From Gymnorhina tibicen (taxonomy: Eukaryota; Chordata; Aves; Passeriformes; Artamidae): a stretch of 64,000 nt of DNA. A program made the position numbers and the translations under genes. The stretch is taken from the NCBI GenBank assembly GCA_013399875.1, contig VXAZ01001116.1:1037696-1101695 (forward strand). Reading direction: 5' to 3'. This document shows, one piece after another, positions 13,101 to 27,147 of the stretch. The notes under the pieces are model-generated. The model saw only the letters and a list, made by a program, of their open reading frames with translations. It ran no database searches and had not been told where the DNA came from. Numbering within the stretch: the first letter of the stretch is position 1; each line of letters starts with the position of its first letter.

Positions 13101-15958
13101 GCAAACCGTTCCAGTCTCCTCTCTCACCATTCCTGTTATGTCCTACCTGGAGTGGGTGAGGTTAGAAAGAACTAAGATGCCATTGCTAAGGCTTGTACAA
13201 AATAGTTATGCTAACTACCAGTTAGTAACTTTACATTTACCTTTAGTGCTTTCAGTGGACCATTATCATGTTGTAATAGACACAGAACTGGATCATTTCC
13301 CCTTCATTATGGAACGATTTTAAATTACACTTCCTGAAAATATAGCTTACTGAGACAGATCCCCTTCTCAAAACATCAAGTGGAAAGTTTGCTATTGCTA
13401 GATACATTTAAAAGGTTAGCTTAAAAGTCATGAAAAATACTGCAGCTCTACGAATTTTCAGAAATTTCAGCAAATAAAAATGCCAGAAGTGTTGCAAAAC
13501 CCACCTAAAATAAACAGAGCTGCAAAAATGTCATTATTGCAGGAATGGTTTTCACTCTCTGGTTTTGGCAGAAGTGAAACAGTCTATAAATGTTGAAACA
13601 ACGTCTGGCTTAGGAATAGCGGCAGGCTCTTCCAAGGCTTTCGTGTTACTAAGCTGAGCAAGGAAATGCAGGTTCCTCATGGAGCTCCCAAAATCTCCAT
13701 CCCAGTTACACAACAGTGCTGACCATTGCCCTGTCTGGGTTTTCACGCCCTCTCTGCAAGTCATGAAGCCAAGCTGGGCACACAAAAAAGGCAGAAACGA
13801 GCACAGCCCACATACATAACACACTGTGTAGGTGGTATCTGTTCAAGGCTTCGGAGGAGCTCAAACAATACATCCCTCTGAGCACTGTGCTGCGTTTTGG
13901 TTCATCAGTCCCATGAAAAGGCAGTGTGACAGTATGAGATCCTCCAGCATTTGGGCATCATCACCTACATCATCAAGTACACGCGTCATCCAATGGCAAG
14001 GGCAGATTGCGCAAGCCAGGCGCAGACCAAGGATCAGCCCAGGACTCCAGCCTGCTGCTGTACTGAGATGGAGTCACATCCTTTCCCTCTCCCCTGGTCT
14101 CAGGAACCTCATGCTCTTGGAAGCCAAGTTGAGAGCAAGCAAAAGTCCAACCTATCTCCTACACCTGTAAGAGCAGGTTCCCTGAAGATGAGAAATGGAG
14201 ATCTGAAGGCTCGTTAGTCTGTACTGAGGCCTTTTAAACCCCAAACAAGCGCTCTACACTGCTCATGATTGCCTTCTCCAGTGTTTCCAGGAAAATGAAG
14301 CCAGAGTTTTGGAGGTTTGTTTGTTGTTTTTTTTTGTCCAGGAAGGCTAGAAATGAACTCAATATACACGGTATGTAATGTAAATATCTCCGGGTATAAG
14401 CAAAGCCTTTCCTACACCTTGTAAGAAACTCTCTTGGTTTTCTAGAGCTCTGCTTCCGTGAGGTCATTATTCTGCTAGGTTGTTCTTACAAAAAATCATC
14501 AGGTCATTTATACCAGAAAGTGGAAGCCAGAGAAAATACTGTGGAGTTAGTCATATAAACGGTTCAAAAAGGCAGATGAGGATGAACAGCAGAAATTTCA
14601 ATGGGAAAGCAGCATAATCCCAACTTCTTTTGCCATGTGGTATAAACATCATGACTGAAACCACCAGTTTGGTAAGACCTTAAAGACTCCTGCTGTATAG
14701 AGTGGAATGCAAAAACCCTCGTGGGAGAGGATTTTCTTTCCTTCTAGTACTCCTCATCCTCATGTGAGGTTCCTCTGATTTACCAGTTCATGACTAACCC
14801 TCCTCTCTAACAGTCACCTGCTTTGTTCACTCTCAGCTGCTACCGACTCCTCTTCCCTGAGCTGCTAAATTCCGCATTGCAAAAGGCTTGAACACCCTCG
14901 AATGAGTATTAGCTAATACTTCATGTAAACCACAGGATGCATGTGTGCTTACAAAGCACCATGTGGCACCAGGACCAGAGTGCTGATACCTCCAAAACTG
15001 CCCTCTATAAGCAGGCACAGGAAGTAACAGGAAGCAAGGTGTTCATCTCAAATGAAAAAGGTGCAAAAGCAGAAAGATGCTTTTGTGGGTTGTTTCGTCT
15101 CTCAAATGCAAGAGCAGAAAGCACAATTTTATCTTTTGTTAAGACACAACTAGGTTTTGAAATGTCTGAAAACACCAAAACCACTACTTAGTGGATGATG
15201 CCTTAGTATATCAATCTAACTGCCCTGGGTCAGTAGTTGCCTTCCCAAACTGAGCCCTCAACTAGCCCAAAGCAGTGTTCACTCCTATTAAAAACTAGGT
15301 TATAGTAAGAGGAAGTCCTTTAGAAATAAATGATTCTGATTGTCACAGCTCCAACACAAAGCTTTTTCCATCCACGTGCACTGGAAACTCCAGCAGACCA
15401 AGCTCTCTGCACTTTTCATTCAGCTGTTTTTCCAAGACTTTTTCTGCAGGAAACCACACCAATACCACAAACCCAACAGGCACATTTTCAGCATTCCTAT
15501 AATAAGGCTCAGAATGAGCCATTAGATCATAGAGATTAAGACCATTCCCACACAGACAGGAAAAGCAAATTTAGCCCCTTTGGCTGGGAGAATCAGATGA
15601 TCCCTCCCCCTTGCTTAAGACATTATCCAAGATCCCTTTGTCCACATGCTTCATCCTCCCGTCAGTGCACAGCTTAAATCCCTTGCATTTCCAGACACGT
15701 TTTATTTGCATTTATAGCTCTGCACATGCTAAGCAATTCCCCTCCATCTTCACATCTCTGGGTGTTTAGATTACCTCTTTGCTAAAGAAGAGTTTCATCT
15801 GGCATCTCAGATGAAGATACTTTCCCCTTACAGACAACAGTCTGTCTCCATACCTACTCGCTCTGGATTTCCTCTGCGGCTTGTAGAGGCTACGCTTAGG
15901 TTTGGGATGTGTTTCACTGAATGTACTACTCAGCCAAACTGCACCTATTGCTTGTGCC

Positions 15959-16017
15959 TACTAATGGAGTTTAGAGAAAATGGCTGAATGGAGTTTACTA
16001 ATGGAGTTTAGAGAAAA
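15959..16017 (+). repeat. Tandem duplication, period 37 bp
   Basis: The 22-bp phrase at 15959-15980, beginning tactaatggagtttagag, returns identically at 15996-16017. The 15 bases between include a shorter echo, gaatggagttt. It looks like a recent local duplication in intron 3. It lies 47 bp before the palindrome at 16064-16089. Confidence 0.9.
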
Positions 16018-16063
16018 ACTTTGGCCAGGCACCTGCAATTACAGACCCACACTGACTTGCAGC

Positions 16064-16089
16064 TGTGTAATGTATGCGTACATTACACA
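16064..16089. repeat. Perfect inverted repeat, 11-bp arms with 4-bp spacer
   Basis: TGTGTAATGTA at 16064-16074 is the exact reverse complement of TACATTACACA at 16079-16089, and the spacer is TGCG. It could form a short cruciform or act as a symmetric protein site. No known function is implied. Confidence 0.9.
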
Positions 16090-18506
16090 TGATGTACAGC
16101 TGAGAGGAAACCTCTCCCCCTTAAACCTCCTGGCTAATGACCCACAAATACAAATAAAAGCATAGAAGGGGCCCAAAAAAAAAAGTCAGAATCAAGATGA
16201 TAACCAAGTAGAACCTCAGCACATTAAAGAGCAAATGCATGAAACTTTAGATATTTCCCTCACTAACTAGCAATTGCTTTGATTTTTGCATGCCCAGCTG
16301 GAGGAAATGGAGTACATGGACGTGGCAAACAGTTTATGCAAAAACACAGTCATAGCAAGGTGTCCTTAAGGAATTCCATAATTAAAACTAGTATGGAAAT
16401 TCTGCGGAGCAACTAGCCTTCCTAAAAAACACCTACTGCAGCAATAGGATTTAAAAGAAATAATGACTAGGCTTTCTTCCAAGGGCAAACTGAAGTAAGC
16501 AAACTGCACATTTCAAGAATGTTTTTCTGCAAACCATTAGTTCACTTTTGGGAAGAACACAATAATGAAGCATTTCTAGTATCAAAAAAGCCCAAAATAA
16601 TTAACTCAAAGAGAAGGAAAAAGGAAAGATAAGAATGCAGGAGCCATACCCAAAAGCTGAACTCCTACTTCACTCCAACTGACAAACGTGGTGACCTATT
16701 TAATCCCAAAATTTTGAATGGAATGTGGCCAAATAAAGGATAAGCTTGATCTCACTTATTTCTCAACCAGTTTATGATCCTTATTCCTGTTTTTATGTGC
16801 AGAGTTACAACAACTCTGTAATTTCAGCTACAGCATCATCAGGCTTTGGTGAAGAGGCGAGGGCTGGAGACACCCCCAGCTGACTCAAGCCACCCAGCTG
16901 AACCACCCCATTGGCCTGAACTCCCAACCATCTGCTCAAAGTTTACACAAAAGCGTGAACTTCTTTATCCTTCACTTTGGAGTTTACCACAGAGCTCTGT
17001 GCAAAGGAAAAATGATTCAGCTACAAGGGGTAACAGTTGATCAGAAGGTTTCAAATTACAGCAACCTGAAGACTACCGATATTCACAAACCTATGTGCCC
17101 CATTTAGTTACTGTAAGGACATACTAAGAAGGAGAATGAATTCACCAGCCATGGAAACGCCTCAGAGCCCTATCATGTTTTTACATCAAAAAGCACATCC
17201 TACTTCAAATCAGAAATCAGTTCTGGTAACTCCTACTGTTTCTGTTGCACATTAGATTTCATCAAGAAATCACATGTGTCCCATCTAGTTTAAAAAACAA
17301 TTGGATCACAGGAGCTTATGCAATGTATCTTTGGGGATGGGAGGAGTACATGGTAACTCTGTACTGAAGAGTTAAATAAAAATCAAGTAAATCACTGAAA
17401 CTAACAAGGCAAGTCAAACAGATCTTTCAATTTTTGTCTTGACATTCCAAGCATGATACCTCTTCCAGGTATCAGTGGAAGTTGATAGCAGCTTGTTATA
17501 AATTCCTGCCCAGTCTCCTTTAGCAGGCCTCCCTCCTTATTCACATGGAGGGGGGAAAACATATCAAAGAAATATTGCCAAGTGAAAAACAAGTCACAGA
17601 AAATTAAAGACAAATCCTTGAGAACATGCTGAAGATAAAAATGTAAATCTTGTCATTGGATTATAGTCCAGAAATTGAATAGAATCTATAGTCTTGTTAT
17701 TTCTACCCCTTAGAAAATATGTGACAAGCTTTGAACACATGAAAAACAACCCTCACACTCTCAAGTTCAAAACCAAAAGATTAAAATGGCCATTTTGGGA
17801 AGCAACTGAGGAAGAATTCTCATTGGTTTATTACAGAGATCTCTACTTCTATCAAGCTATTTTGTTTTCCATTTTTCTCTTTTTAACTATCCTGTCTTAA
17901 AAATCAACAGTTCAGACCTGCTGAGATAAAATCCCCAAAATCTGGCAGCTGCCTCTAGCCATGAATGACAACTTTTTCTCATTATACACATACATACATA
18001 TATATAAACATAAACCCAAACAACTAACACTTGAAATCTACAGACACTCTCCTCTGTATTTCTTACACCACTTACCAATAACTTATATAATGTTAAGAGA
18101 CATATTTTGAGATGCATTATTTGTTGAAACAGCTGCCGAGAAAATGAACTGGTCTCCCCTTCAGAAATCTCTTCTTAGCAATTACTACTAGAAAGAAAAA
18201 CACCTATCGCAGGCACATTAAGGTTGACTTAGCTTTAAGATAACCTGCAGATGTCAACATTAAGACTTCAACTAAGCAGCTTTTGTCACACAGTGAGCAT
18301 GTTGTGAGGAATGCAATGAGGAAAAAAAATACCCAAGTGACCCAGAAACCCTGGGAATGCTTTTAAGTTCCTCCTAGGGAAACACAAGCCCACGTGCTAT
18401 CTGCACATCAGCACACCTCAATATTCTGATGCCAACTTCTACAGTTAGAGAAACATTACTTCAGAAGGCTTAAGCCCTTCCCCTCCACAGAGCATTTTAT
18501 ACTTAC

Positions 18507-18627
18507 GTAAAAAGTGTTTTTCCAGTAAGGCTATTTCCAGGTGACCTTTGATCTCATTCAGTCTGTCAGATTCTGTTCTGTTAAAATCCTGGACTCCTGA
18601 AGCCATGATGATGGTCCCTGGACCAGC
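18507..18627 (-). CDS. GRAMD4: GRAMD4 coding exon 3
   Basis: This is a 121-bp internal exon on the minus strand. The acceptor is ttcttgtag ending at 18628, and the donor is gtaagt at 18506-18501, a strong consensus. It enters in phase 0, encodes about residues 55-94 and leaves one base of a glutamine codon for exon 4. The translation begins AGPGTIIMASGVQDFNRTE and ends GHLEIALLEKHFL. I recognise this as the stretch between the acidic N-terminus and the coiled coil of GRAMD4, nearly identical to the mammalian protein as I recall it. The helix that continues into the exon 4 coiled coil starts here, around DRLNEIKGHLEIALLEK. The exon is 121 bp, as is exon 4, so skipping either one or both would shift the frame. 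Confidence 0.94.
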
Positions 18628-21600
18628 CTACAAGAAAGCCAGAACATACTGGAAGTTCAGAAGCACTTTTTTTTTTTTTTTCTGTCATTTAAATACATCA
18701 ACTGATTTCTGGGGCAGTAAAGAAACAAGCATGTGAGAAACATGCAAGTATCAACAACTCTACATGCCTCTTTCAGCAACAGATTACCAAAACAAGTGAA
18801 TGGAAGCTAATCAAATGTGAGTTTACAGAACACACTTCTGCAAACCTTGCAAAGTTACAGAAAATAAGTATTTCCCACCACCACCCTTAGTGGTTCTACT
18901 GCATCATCATTTAAGCCTTTCTTCTGCTGACTGAAAATCCATATTCATACTATCCCTCTCCTCTTCCCATAAAATGAATGGTCAATGCAACACACTTTAC
19001 ATATAAAATTGTGAAGCTAGCAAAAGTAATACTTTTCTAGATAATTACTGAGCTATTGGAAAACACATATTGTACATTTTAATATCCGTTTATGGAATGT
19101 GTAATTCTCAGGACCATAGTCTCTCAGCAAGGAAGGGGTTCTTCACTCCCCCACAACCCTGTTACTGCAGAAGGATGTTGTTGGAGCTCAGGAGCTCATC
19201 CTGGCAGGCTAGGAGAGGGGGAAATCAGAAGACTGCATGCCTCAACAGATTTACCAGCATCCCTTGAATGAACTCAGCAGAATACTGAAAATACTGCAGA
19301 AAGCAGGAATTAAAAAGCAGTTTGATTAGTTAGTGAGACCAGTGACAACCACCACCCTCATCAAGTAAACACAGAAAAACCCCAAGCCTGAACAGCAGAA
19401 GGCAGGTGATGCCTTCTTTCTCTCCTAAAGTGGTTATTTTCAGACAGCAGGGAAAAGGGCGGGTGAGGGCATCTCCTAGGTAATGGTTGTTCAGCACTTG
19501 GGTACAGTCCCCACCAGGCATGAAAGATCTGTCAGTGAGAATTACAGGAGCTTCTCCAGCATCTCATACTAAAAACCAAAGTGATAGATTACAGAAGCCT
19601 GCATATCAGAAATTATCTCAAGACAAAAAAATTTATTTACGTATTCTGACTATTCCCCATTCCTTGTTTGAATCCTGAAAACATACAGGAACTGTATGCC
19701 TTTCAAACACCAGCTTGCACACATTTAATCATGACAGCTTAATTACATACATAAACTCAAGTAATCTACAGGAGACATTAAATTAAGACATTTTCTGTGT
19801 TTTAGGAAAGATGTGCAGAAAGCTTATTGACAGCAAAGTACTTTCACAGTTGGGATTGATTTGCACTTTCAAGATAAAACAGTGTGGAAATACCTATTAA
19901 ACATCTGTTTTCTTGCTTGAACTGAACAGATGCTGAGTTTAAGCCTCAGAATTTGTCTATACAGGCAGATTAACACTCTGTAGTCAGTTACTGCCCAGCA
20001 TTTACCTAGCACCAACTCCCCACCTGGGCTTGCTCAATACAGTGCCAAGCAGAAATGCTATTTTCAGTCCCCTAAGCAGCACCCACCCACACAGCACTCT
20101 GTCAACGCTGCTGGCCCTGATGAGGAGCAGAAGTGGTTAGCTCAGCAGCAGCCTTGGGCTACTTCCCGTTTTGGAGCCGGCACAAATCATGCCACAGCAG
20201 AGAGGGACAGACCTCAGGGCAGTCCTCACATGGGGAGCTGCAGCACAGCATCCTCCTCACCATGCTCCACATTCCCAATCACTCCTGCCTTTAGCCACGG
20301 AGGTGCAGTGAAAGATGCCATTTGCAACTGCTCCAGCCACTGCAGAAGAGTATCAGAGACTGTTTTCAGATGAGCACAGGATGCCAATTAACCTCTGTGC
20401 TGATCTCTTATCTACAGAGCTGGGTTGTATTTATTTACACTGCAAGATTTAGTGCTATCACTTGCCAGACATTTGGAGAGCCCCAAGGAGGATGGTGTGG
20501 CTGAAGCCAAACAGCAGCACCCTTACAACACATTCCACAGGCAGGCATAAGGGAAGTGTTATTAAAACACAGAGTGCTGCTGGTGTTAATGCACAGCTTT
20601 CTGTATTGTATTTCCACATCTAGCACATAGGGACAATCTCTGCTCCCAGCATGCAGGAGTTCACAGGGAGCTGCCTGAAGAAACAGTGCCACTGCTTAAA
20701 TATTTTATTGATAAATAAATAAAATCACATACAGGTCAAAGAGCAAGGTGCTGTACTCAAAAGGAACGTGCCTGGACTCTGGGCATCAGCCCTGTGCTTA
20801 GATAGCAGCTGGTTCCCACCCCAACTCCATGTGCTGTGGCAGGGAAAGGAGCACAGAAACTGAGGGAAAGGAAGAGAGGAAAAAGAAAGGGGCTAGCAAG
20901 TATCTAAGCATATTCAAGTTTTCATCCTCACTGAAGATACTCAAGATATTTCATCACCCAAAGATGTGCTACGTTTCAGAAATCCATCTAGAGAATCAGG
21001 TCTGCTTTTGCTTCTTCAGGGATGCTGAGTCAGTAATTAAAGCCCAGGATACCTCAGCTGTGCCTCTAAGGAAGAAGGAAAGAGCAGGAGGTGCTATGGG
21101 AGAGTGATACCAGTTAACATGACTCAGTCTTAGAGTTTCCAAATATGTTTATCTGCTAAAGCATTGGATCCAAGCAGCCTGACATCCACTGATGGGTTAA
21201 AAATCAGAAGGTACACATCTTTAAACAAAAGGTTACAATGACCTTCTAACTTAGAGAAAAAAAGAGGAAAAAAATCCACTGAGTTAAAACACAAGGCTGC
21301 TCACTAGAATACTAGGAGCAAGATCATGTAATTATCATGTAATAATAAAACAGTTTATTAAGATACACAGTGACACAAGTTTGGTGATGCACCGAATTTC
21401 CAAAATTAGCATCACCACAACATTTTATGACTACCATTTAGAAGTATTCAGAAAAACTGAGCATGCCCAGGACAGTGATATGGGAGACATTTAAGCAGAT
21501 GTCTCTTTCTGTCACTGAAGTTTTTTCCCCACACCAACACACCTAAGAAAACAAGAAGTAAGGTCTCTACATTTGCTGAAGGTCAACTGCCTGCCTCTGA

Positions 21601-24600
21601 ATTCAAAAAGGTCCCTCTGTCTGAAGCTAGCATATCTGACTCAATTCACAAGTTAACAAAATCCTTGTATTAATTCCAGTTTTATCTGGGTAAAGGTTTC
21701 TCCTCTCTGCTGCCTCTGCAGGACAGCACCAGGACTCAGGCTGGATTAACTACACTGCACTGTACAGATGTCCTTTCTAGTTTCTGACTCACCCAAAAAG
21801 CCTTGCAGGCTTCCACAGATTTCTGCTCTTCCTTCTGCCTCTCTAGCTTTGACAGTACTTGACACAGGAGCCCTCTTAAAATGTTGGCAATCGTTATTAC
21901 TTAGCCAAGACCATGTGTAAGGACTGGCAGTGCCTAGGAAGACAGAGAAATGCCCGAGGTGAACGTAGAGACAGAGGGGTTAAAGGAACATTTCTGATGA
22001 TGACAGACTGCCTGTAACCCACTAGCAGAGTTCAGGGTTACTTCTCCAAGCCACATCCAGCTCCGGATCTAAAATCCACATCTCCCCACAAAAGTGTTTT
22101 TCAAGCCATCTGCAGTTCAGGCTTTCTATAACAGCACTTCCCAGCCCGAGACCTCTCTGCCCCCCTCTCCAAAACCCCTTCATCCTGCGAGCCCTGGAGT
22201 TTTGTTCTGTGTGCTGGCACTGCTGCCACTGCCACTGTACAACCACAGAAAGGGTCCAAGTCAATTCCTAACTAAGCAGATGTGGATCTGTCCTCTTCAT
22301 CTGCCGCACAGCACATCTTCAGTATCACATAGAAACACAACTGCTTCTAATTTCCTTCCACAACATCATATGTACGCGTGTGATTTTTCTCTAGGAATAT
22401 CTAACAAAATGGTGGTCTGATTTCCAAGTTTGTAATTAACTTGGAGAGGAGCAGTTCTCAAAACACGAAGGATGAGGAGCAGTGAGGATACAACATGCCA
22501 ATCCCACGGGCAAAACCATCCACTCAAGTCATCCCTCAGAGTCCAGAAACTGGCTGGGACACAAAACAGGGAAGAGGTAGTTTAAAATAGAAAAGTTTAA
22601 CTTGTGTTCATTTGAGGAAAAAAGAGGAGGGGGGACGTCTTCAGCAATACAACAAACTACACAGCTTGTCTTGAGAAGTTCTAGCCTCCTTTTTCATCTG
22701 ACACTTCACGTGCATTTCCTTACTTCAAATTATGAAAGGGTTCCCCATGAATGTTGCAATTATCTGCTGTAAGAAAAGAGAAAACTCAACAACATTGCTT
22801 AAGAATGAAAGAATCTGCATGAATAGTTAATCCTTAGTAGCTATTCTTGGAAGCACACCCATACTGGCATGCTCCTAAAACACAGCTATACTCTACATAA
22901 ATTTTAAAAAATCTAGTGCTAGCCAGGTTGAGGACTTTACCTTCTTAACTGTAATGTTTGCATCATGCTTTATATCTTCCAATTACTGTAAATGTGAAGA
23001 GCAATAGAGCAGCATTTAAAGTTTTAATTGACGTGTGTCAGGAAAAACCATGCTGTACTGCAACAGCAATTAAATTAATGTTTTCTGTACCACAATAACT
23101 CAGATTTAATCCTAGCACATGGCAGGGAACTGGCATAAGTAGATTAGACTGCTTTCAGTACAATATGCCAGATATAAGAGAGCTTTACTTGTAATTCTCA
23201 CTGCCAGGTTAGTGCCAGCCTCTGCAGGTTTAAAAACAGTTTGTTCTTTCCCCACTCTGTGAAGGGGACGTGATCTTCTCTGCACCACGTTCATTCATAT
23301 ACCTGCATGTAGAACTGGATCTTGTCTCCCCTTCTATAAAAACAGGAATGGTGGCGCTGAATAAAGGGGACTTTAATTACTGAGCAGGCAACATTACCTC
23401 AATTTCTAATGTCACAACAAATCAAATGCTAATTGCTTTGGAATGGACCAGGTTACTCCCTCTACCTATTTTGCAGTTGTGGTGTTTTTACAAAACAATG
23501 CAGAAATAGCAGTGCTGCCTGCAGTTTCGAATATCCTTGCCTTAAAAAAACCAAATAACCACCTACAGTAAAGAGGGAACAAAGGAAGAAATCTAGGAAG
23601 CCATTCAGGAATTGAAAGAGATGTTTAGCAGAGAGTTAAATTTGTTAACCAGCACTGCTGTCTTGGTAATGATTTGATCACAGTGTCCAAACACCCACAG
23701 GGACCTAAGAAAGTATGTGCTATTCAAGGCATATCTGGTAGCTGGGGCACATAAATGAGAGGGGGGAAACCCACAAAAGCAATCAGCCAGCCTGTAAGCT
23801 GAGTCCAAATTAGTTCAAATTAAGAACAAAATTTTGAACAAAAATTCTCAGAAACCACTGAGAATTCAAAGGAAGATATAAATCCTTCCATCTCCAGAGT
23901 CCCCTGACCAGAAGCTACCTGTGTGCTTCACCCAAACACAGGTTAGGATGTTTATTATTGAACTAAACAGGTAAAGCTCAGTTTTAAGATAAAGAATACG
24001 AAATGACCTCATCCGGGCATCCTTTCTGTCTTTTCACAGGGTGTAAATTTTACACGTGTGACTTCAGCAAGGCACGTGAAGTGCTGGGACTAAGTGCCAC
24101 TGCGCAATCTGTGGCCTGGGACTGAACACTCACTTCATCTGCTGGGAGTGCAACAGAGGATGATGCTCTTCCTGGCAGATGGTCAGGGCTCTGCAATCAC
24201 AAGCTTTTATGACAAGGCTTTTTACTCTGCAACCTCCATTTGTATCAAGTGTTTGCACACGCTTGTCAGGTTCAGATACATACCTAAAGAAGAGGCACCT
24301 CATGCGCACATTTTTAAGTGCACTGCAAACCTGTGAAGCACAGAAGGGTCCTTCATTCATATGACTGCACTGTGCTGTTCTAACAGACAGATATTTCCTT
24401 ATTGCCTCCATAATGTTAATACACCAGACAGGGGCAGGGGAAGGGAAGTAGAGAGGGGCAGAGATGAAATCTTTGTCTAGGGAATGGCTGACAGTGAAGA
24501 TGCAGATAAGGGGACTAGGACTCTAATTTTGCATGCCTATGTTCAGTTCCAAGCCACCAATCTTGCTCTTTCAAGACCACGAGTTCTGTACCCATATTTC

Positions 24601-26936
24601 AATAGAAACAATGAAGGAACAGAAGTGGAAGCACAGTACAGATCACATCTATCTGAAAAGACATGCAGCCTAACTTCCATTTACGCTGAAGACTTGCATT
24701 GGTTTTTGTGTGCTTTCAACAGTTTCCCAAAGGAATTAAACAGGAAGAAACCAATAAGACTTGGTCTTCTCACGATCAGTGTCATACAAGTATAATACTA
24801 AGTTGCTTACAGAGCCTATAAAAGAAAAACACCCTGTACAAGCAAACTAAGCTATGAGTTTTAGACACCGAATTAAAACCAATTCAGGCACAATTCAACT
24901 ATATAATCTCAATAAGAAACAGACAAGTAATTCAGAATTGCACTGTTCACACAACCTCAGCCACCACTACTTTTAATACCGATTAAAATATATAAGCATT
25001 ACTTTCTTTACTCTTGGCACCTCTGCAGCACAGGGGATTATTTCTCCCTTCATTTTACAGATGGGCAGCAGCACATAGTGGGCAGATGCCCGCGAGGGCC
25101 AACTGCTAATCCCTCAAAGTTCCCATCTGAAATTTATCCCTCATACATCAGGCCTCTTTCCTCATACCAATTTGCTTCTTTTGCTCATATCTGTAACACA
25201 GCTGCCGCTCTTAGGCTGTTCCAGCATCACACTGGGTTTGGAGCTCCCAAACATCAGGAGTGAGGCAAAACAAGTTTGATGCCATTGCTGCTTTCCTCTC
25301 TCCCTTTCTCCCGGATTTTAAAGAACTGCACTCAGCTGTGTCCCAAGGACTTCGATCACTACAGCCTACAGTATGTAATCAGCCAGAAAGCAAAATGTTC
25401 CTCCAAGTTCCCTTCTCAGCTCACAGAGCTCAACATTTTGAGAAAAAAGAGACCATCACTGCAGAAATGCTGCTGTTAAGGCTTTATAACTATTCAATAC
25501 TATAGGTTTACCTTGCTGTTCCCTCAGCTACCCTCCATACCACACAGGAGCTACTATTCCCCTGAAGAAATACATAAAATAGTATCTGGTGTTTCAGGCA
25601 GATCTTTCCGTAGCCTCTAGCTCTGCTATCCAGATACTTCTGATTAAATACAAAAGGCATCTAATATATACCTACACAAAACATAAAGCCTTAGGTTTAA
25701 TGAAAATAAGCCAGTATTTACCTATAAAAAACCTCACAAAATACCATGTTGGAAGGGCAGCAGCAGAGATTAGTCCCAGTATGCAAAATACTTATATCTT
25801 AACAAATGATAGATGTCTACAGTAAAATAAGAGCAAAGGAATAGCTTTTAACAGACTTCCTTGTCTGAGAAGCTTGAGGATTTACATGTAACAGACTTTT
25901 TGTGACCAAAACATGCTCTGTCATTACCACCTGTTTGTTCCATGATCATAGGAAAAACATTCTGGCAAAAAAGCTCTCCATAAGCAGGACTGTATGTGGC
26001 ACCATGCAAGCCCATTTAAATTTTAAAAAGCTAACAGCTACAGAACCGGATACAAGCTGCCAACCCCAAAGGAGATGCATAAGCATATACAGTTTGAAAT
26101 ATTTTCGTTTACAACTTCCTGTGAGCAAGCCCCCCGCTCCTAGAAATGAGCCTTCAGACAACAGTCTGATCACATTTTGGGGATAAAAACTGCACAGTAA
26201 GTTTTCATAGGGTGATACAAATTCTGAATTCCAAGTCACTTCTACAATAGAATTATATAGACAAATCTAAATTTATACTGTAGCACTCCAAGCTCATGGA
26301 TCCACAGCCATTTTTTAACAGTTAAAGAAGAATTTTATTTTACTTTTTTTAACCAACATTTAGCTTTTCCTGAAGCAGTGTCTTTGAAAAAGGTAGGACT
26401 GCTTTGCTGCTTCTGCTTATAAGCACCTAAACGTTTTAGCACCGCCTTCATAGGTTTAAACCAGCTCTAATAGCACGGAAGCACTACTGCATACAACACT
26501 GCAGTGGAGAAGGAGGTGGTGTGACCCTCTAACACTAATGAAGCAACCAGAAGTCTTATCCTTAAAGTCCTGGACAGTGTCATTTGAGCAGATCTGAGCT
26601 CCTCAGACCAAAAAATTGCCTTTTCTTTTTCACGTGTTCATTAGTAATTCAACAAAACAAATAAAAACCAGAGATGATTCAGAAGCACATCCAAAATTAA
26701 CAAACCTGTCAATTCACAATATTTAAAATTAAAAGTAGGGACAGGGAACCCTAATATTAAGAAATTAATTGATCTTTCCACAAAATGGAGGCCTATTACT
26801 GGAAAGTTACTTCCTAGTCCGCAAATCTTCAAGTGTTACAACCATAACATAAGGATAAAGAATTAGTAATTTCTTTTAATTTTTTTTCCTGAAAACTATA
26901 AAACACAATATAACAATACTTAAATCGAGTACTTAC
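18628..26936 (-). other. GRAMD4: GRAMD4 intron 2
   Basis: This 8.3-kb intron lies between exons 2 and 3. A 15-base T run lies at 18667-18681, just upstream of the exon 3 acceptor in gene orientation, where it reads as an A run. I see no CR1 fragment, LTR, RNA gene or alternative exon that fits the neighbouring phases. The open frames here are short and unrecognised. Confidence 0.85.
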
Positions 26937-27147
26937 AGGGTCTCTCAGCTCTTCATTGTCTCGAGCTGACGTTCGAGGTATCTTCACCGGGATTTCATCT
27001 CCACATTCAGTGTCTGAAGCATTTGGAGACTCTGCTAAATCAAGGAACTCATCTCTCTTGTGACCTCTGAACCTTATTTTGTCCAACTTCTTTAGCATGT
27101 TCAGCACTGCACTTTTCTGCTTTACCTTAACATGACGGTTGGAGTCT
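26937..27147 (-). CDS. GRAMD4: GRAMD4 coding exon 2 with canonical start codon
   Basis: This is a 211-bp exon on the minus strand with acceptor cttccag at 27154-27148 and donor gtaagt at 26936-26931. The probable start ATG is at 27098-27096, with A at -3. It opens a frame of exactly 54 codons to the donor: basic MLKKLDKIRFRGHKRDEF, then an acidic serine-containing stretch (AESPNASDTECGDE), then PRTSARDNEELRDP. Length, order and motifs match the N-terminus of vertebrate GRAMD4. The frame stays open upstream of the ATG to the acceptor, through DSNRHVKVKQKSAVLN, after one base of a split codon. An upstream start is therefore possible (see the first-exon entry). The Ser/Pro acidic region looks like a phosphorylation-prone linker, which is inference only. 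Confidence 0.94.

Larger units (their letters stand above)
4691..18506 (-). other. GRAMD4: GRAMD4 intron 3
   Basis: This 13.8-kb intron separates the coiled-coil exon from exon 3. It holds an (AAC) run near 5056, the large CR1 copy at 5897-7165, an LTR-type element at about 8865-9678, a (TA)7 run at 10149-10163, and a 37-bp period duplication followed by a palindrome near 16 kb. The rest, for example 9700-15900 and 16100-18500, shows no exon with matching splice sites and no recognisable repeat. Confidence 0.85.
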
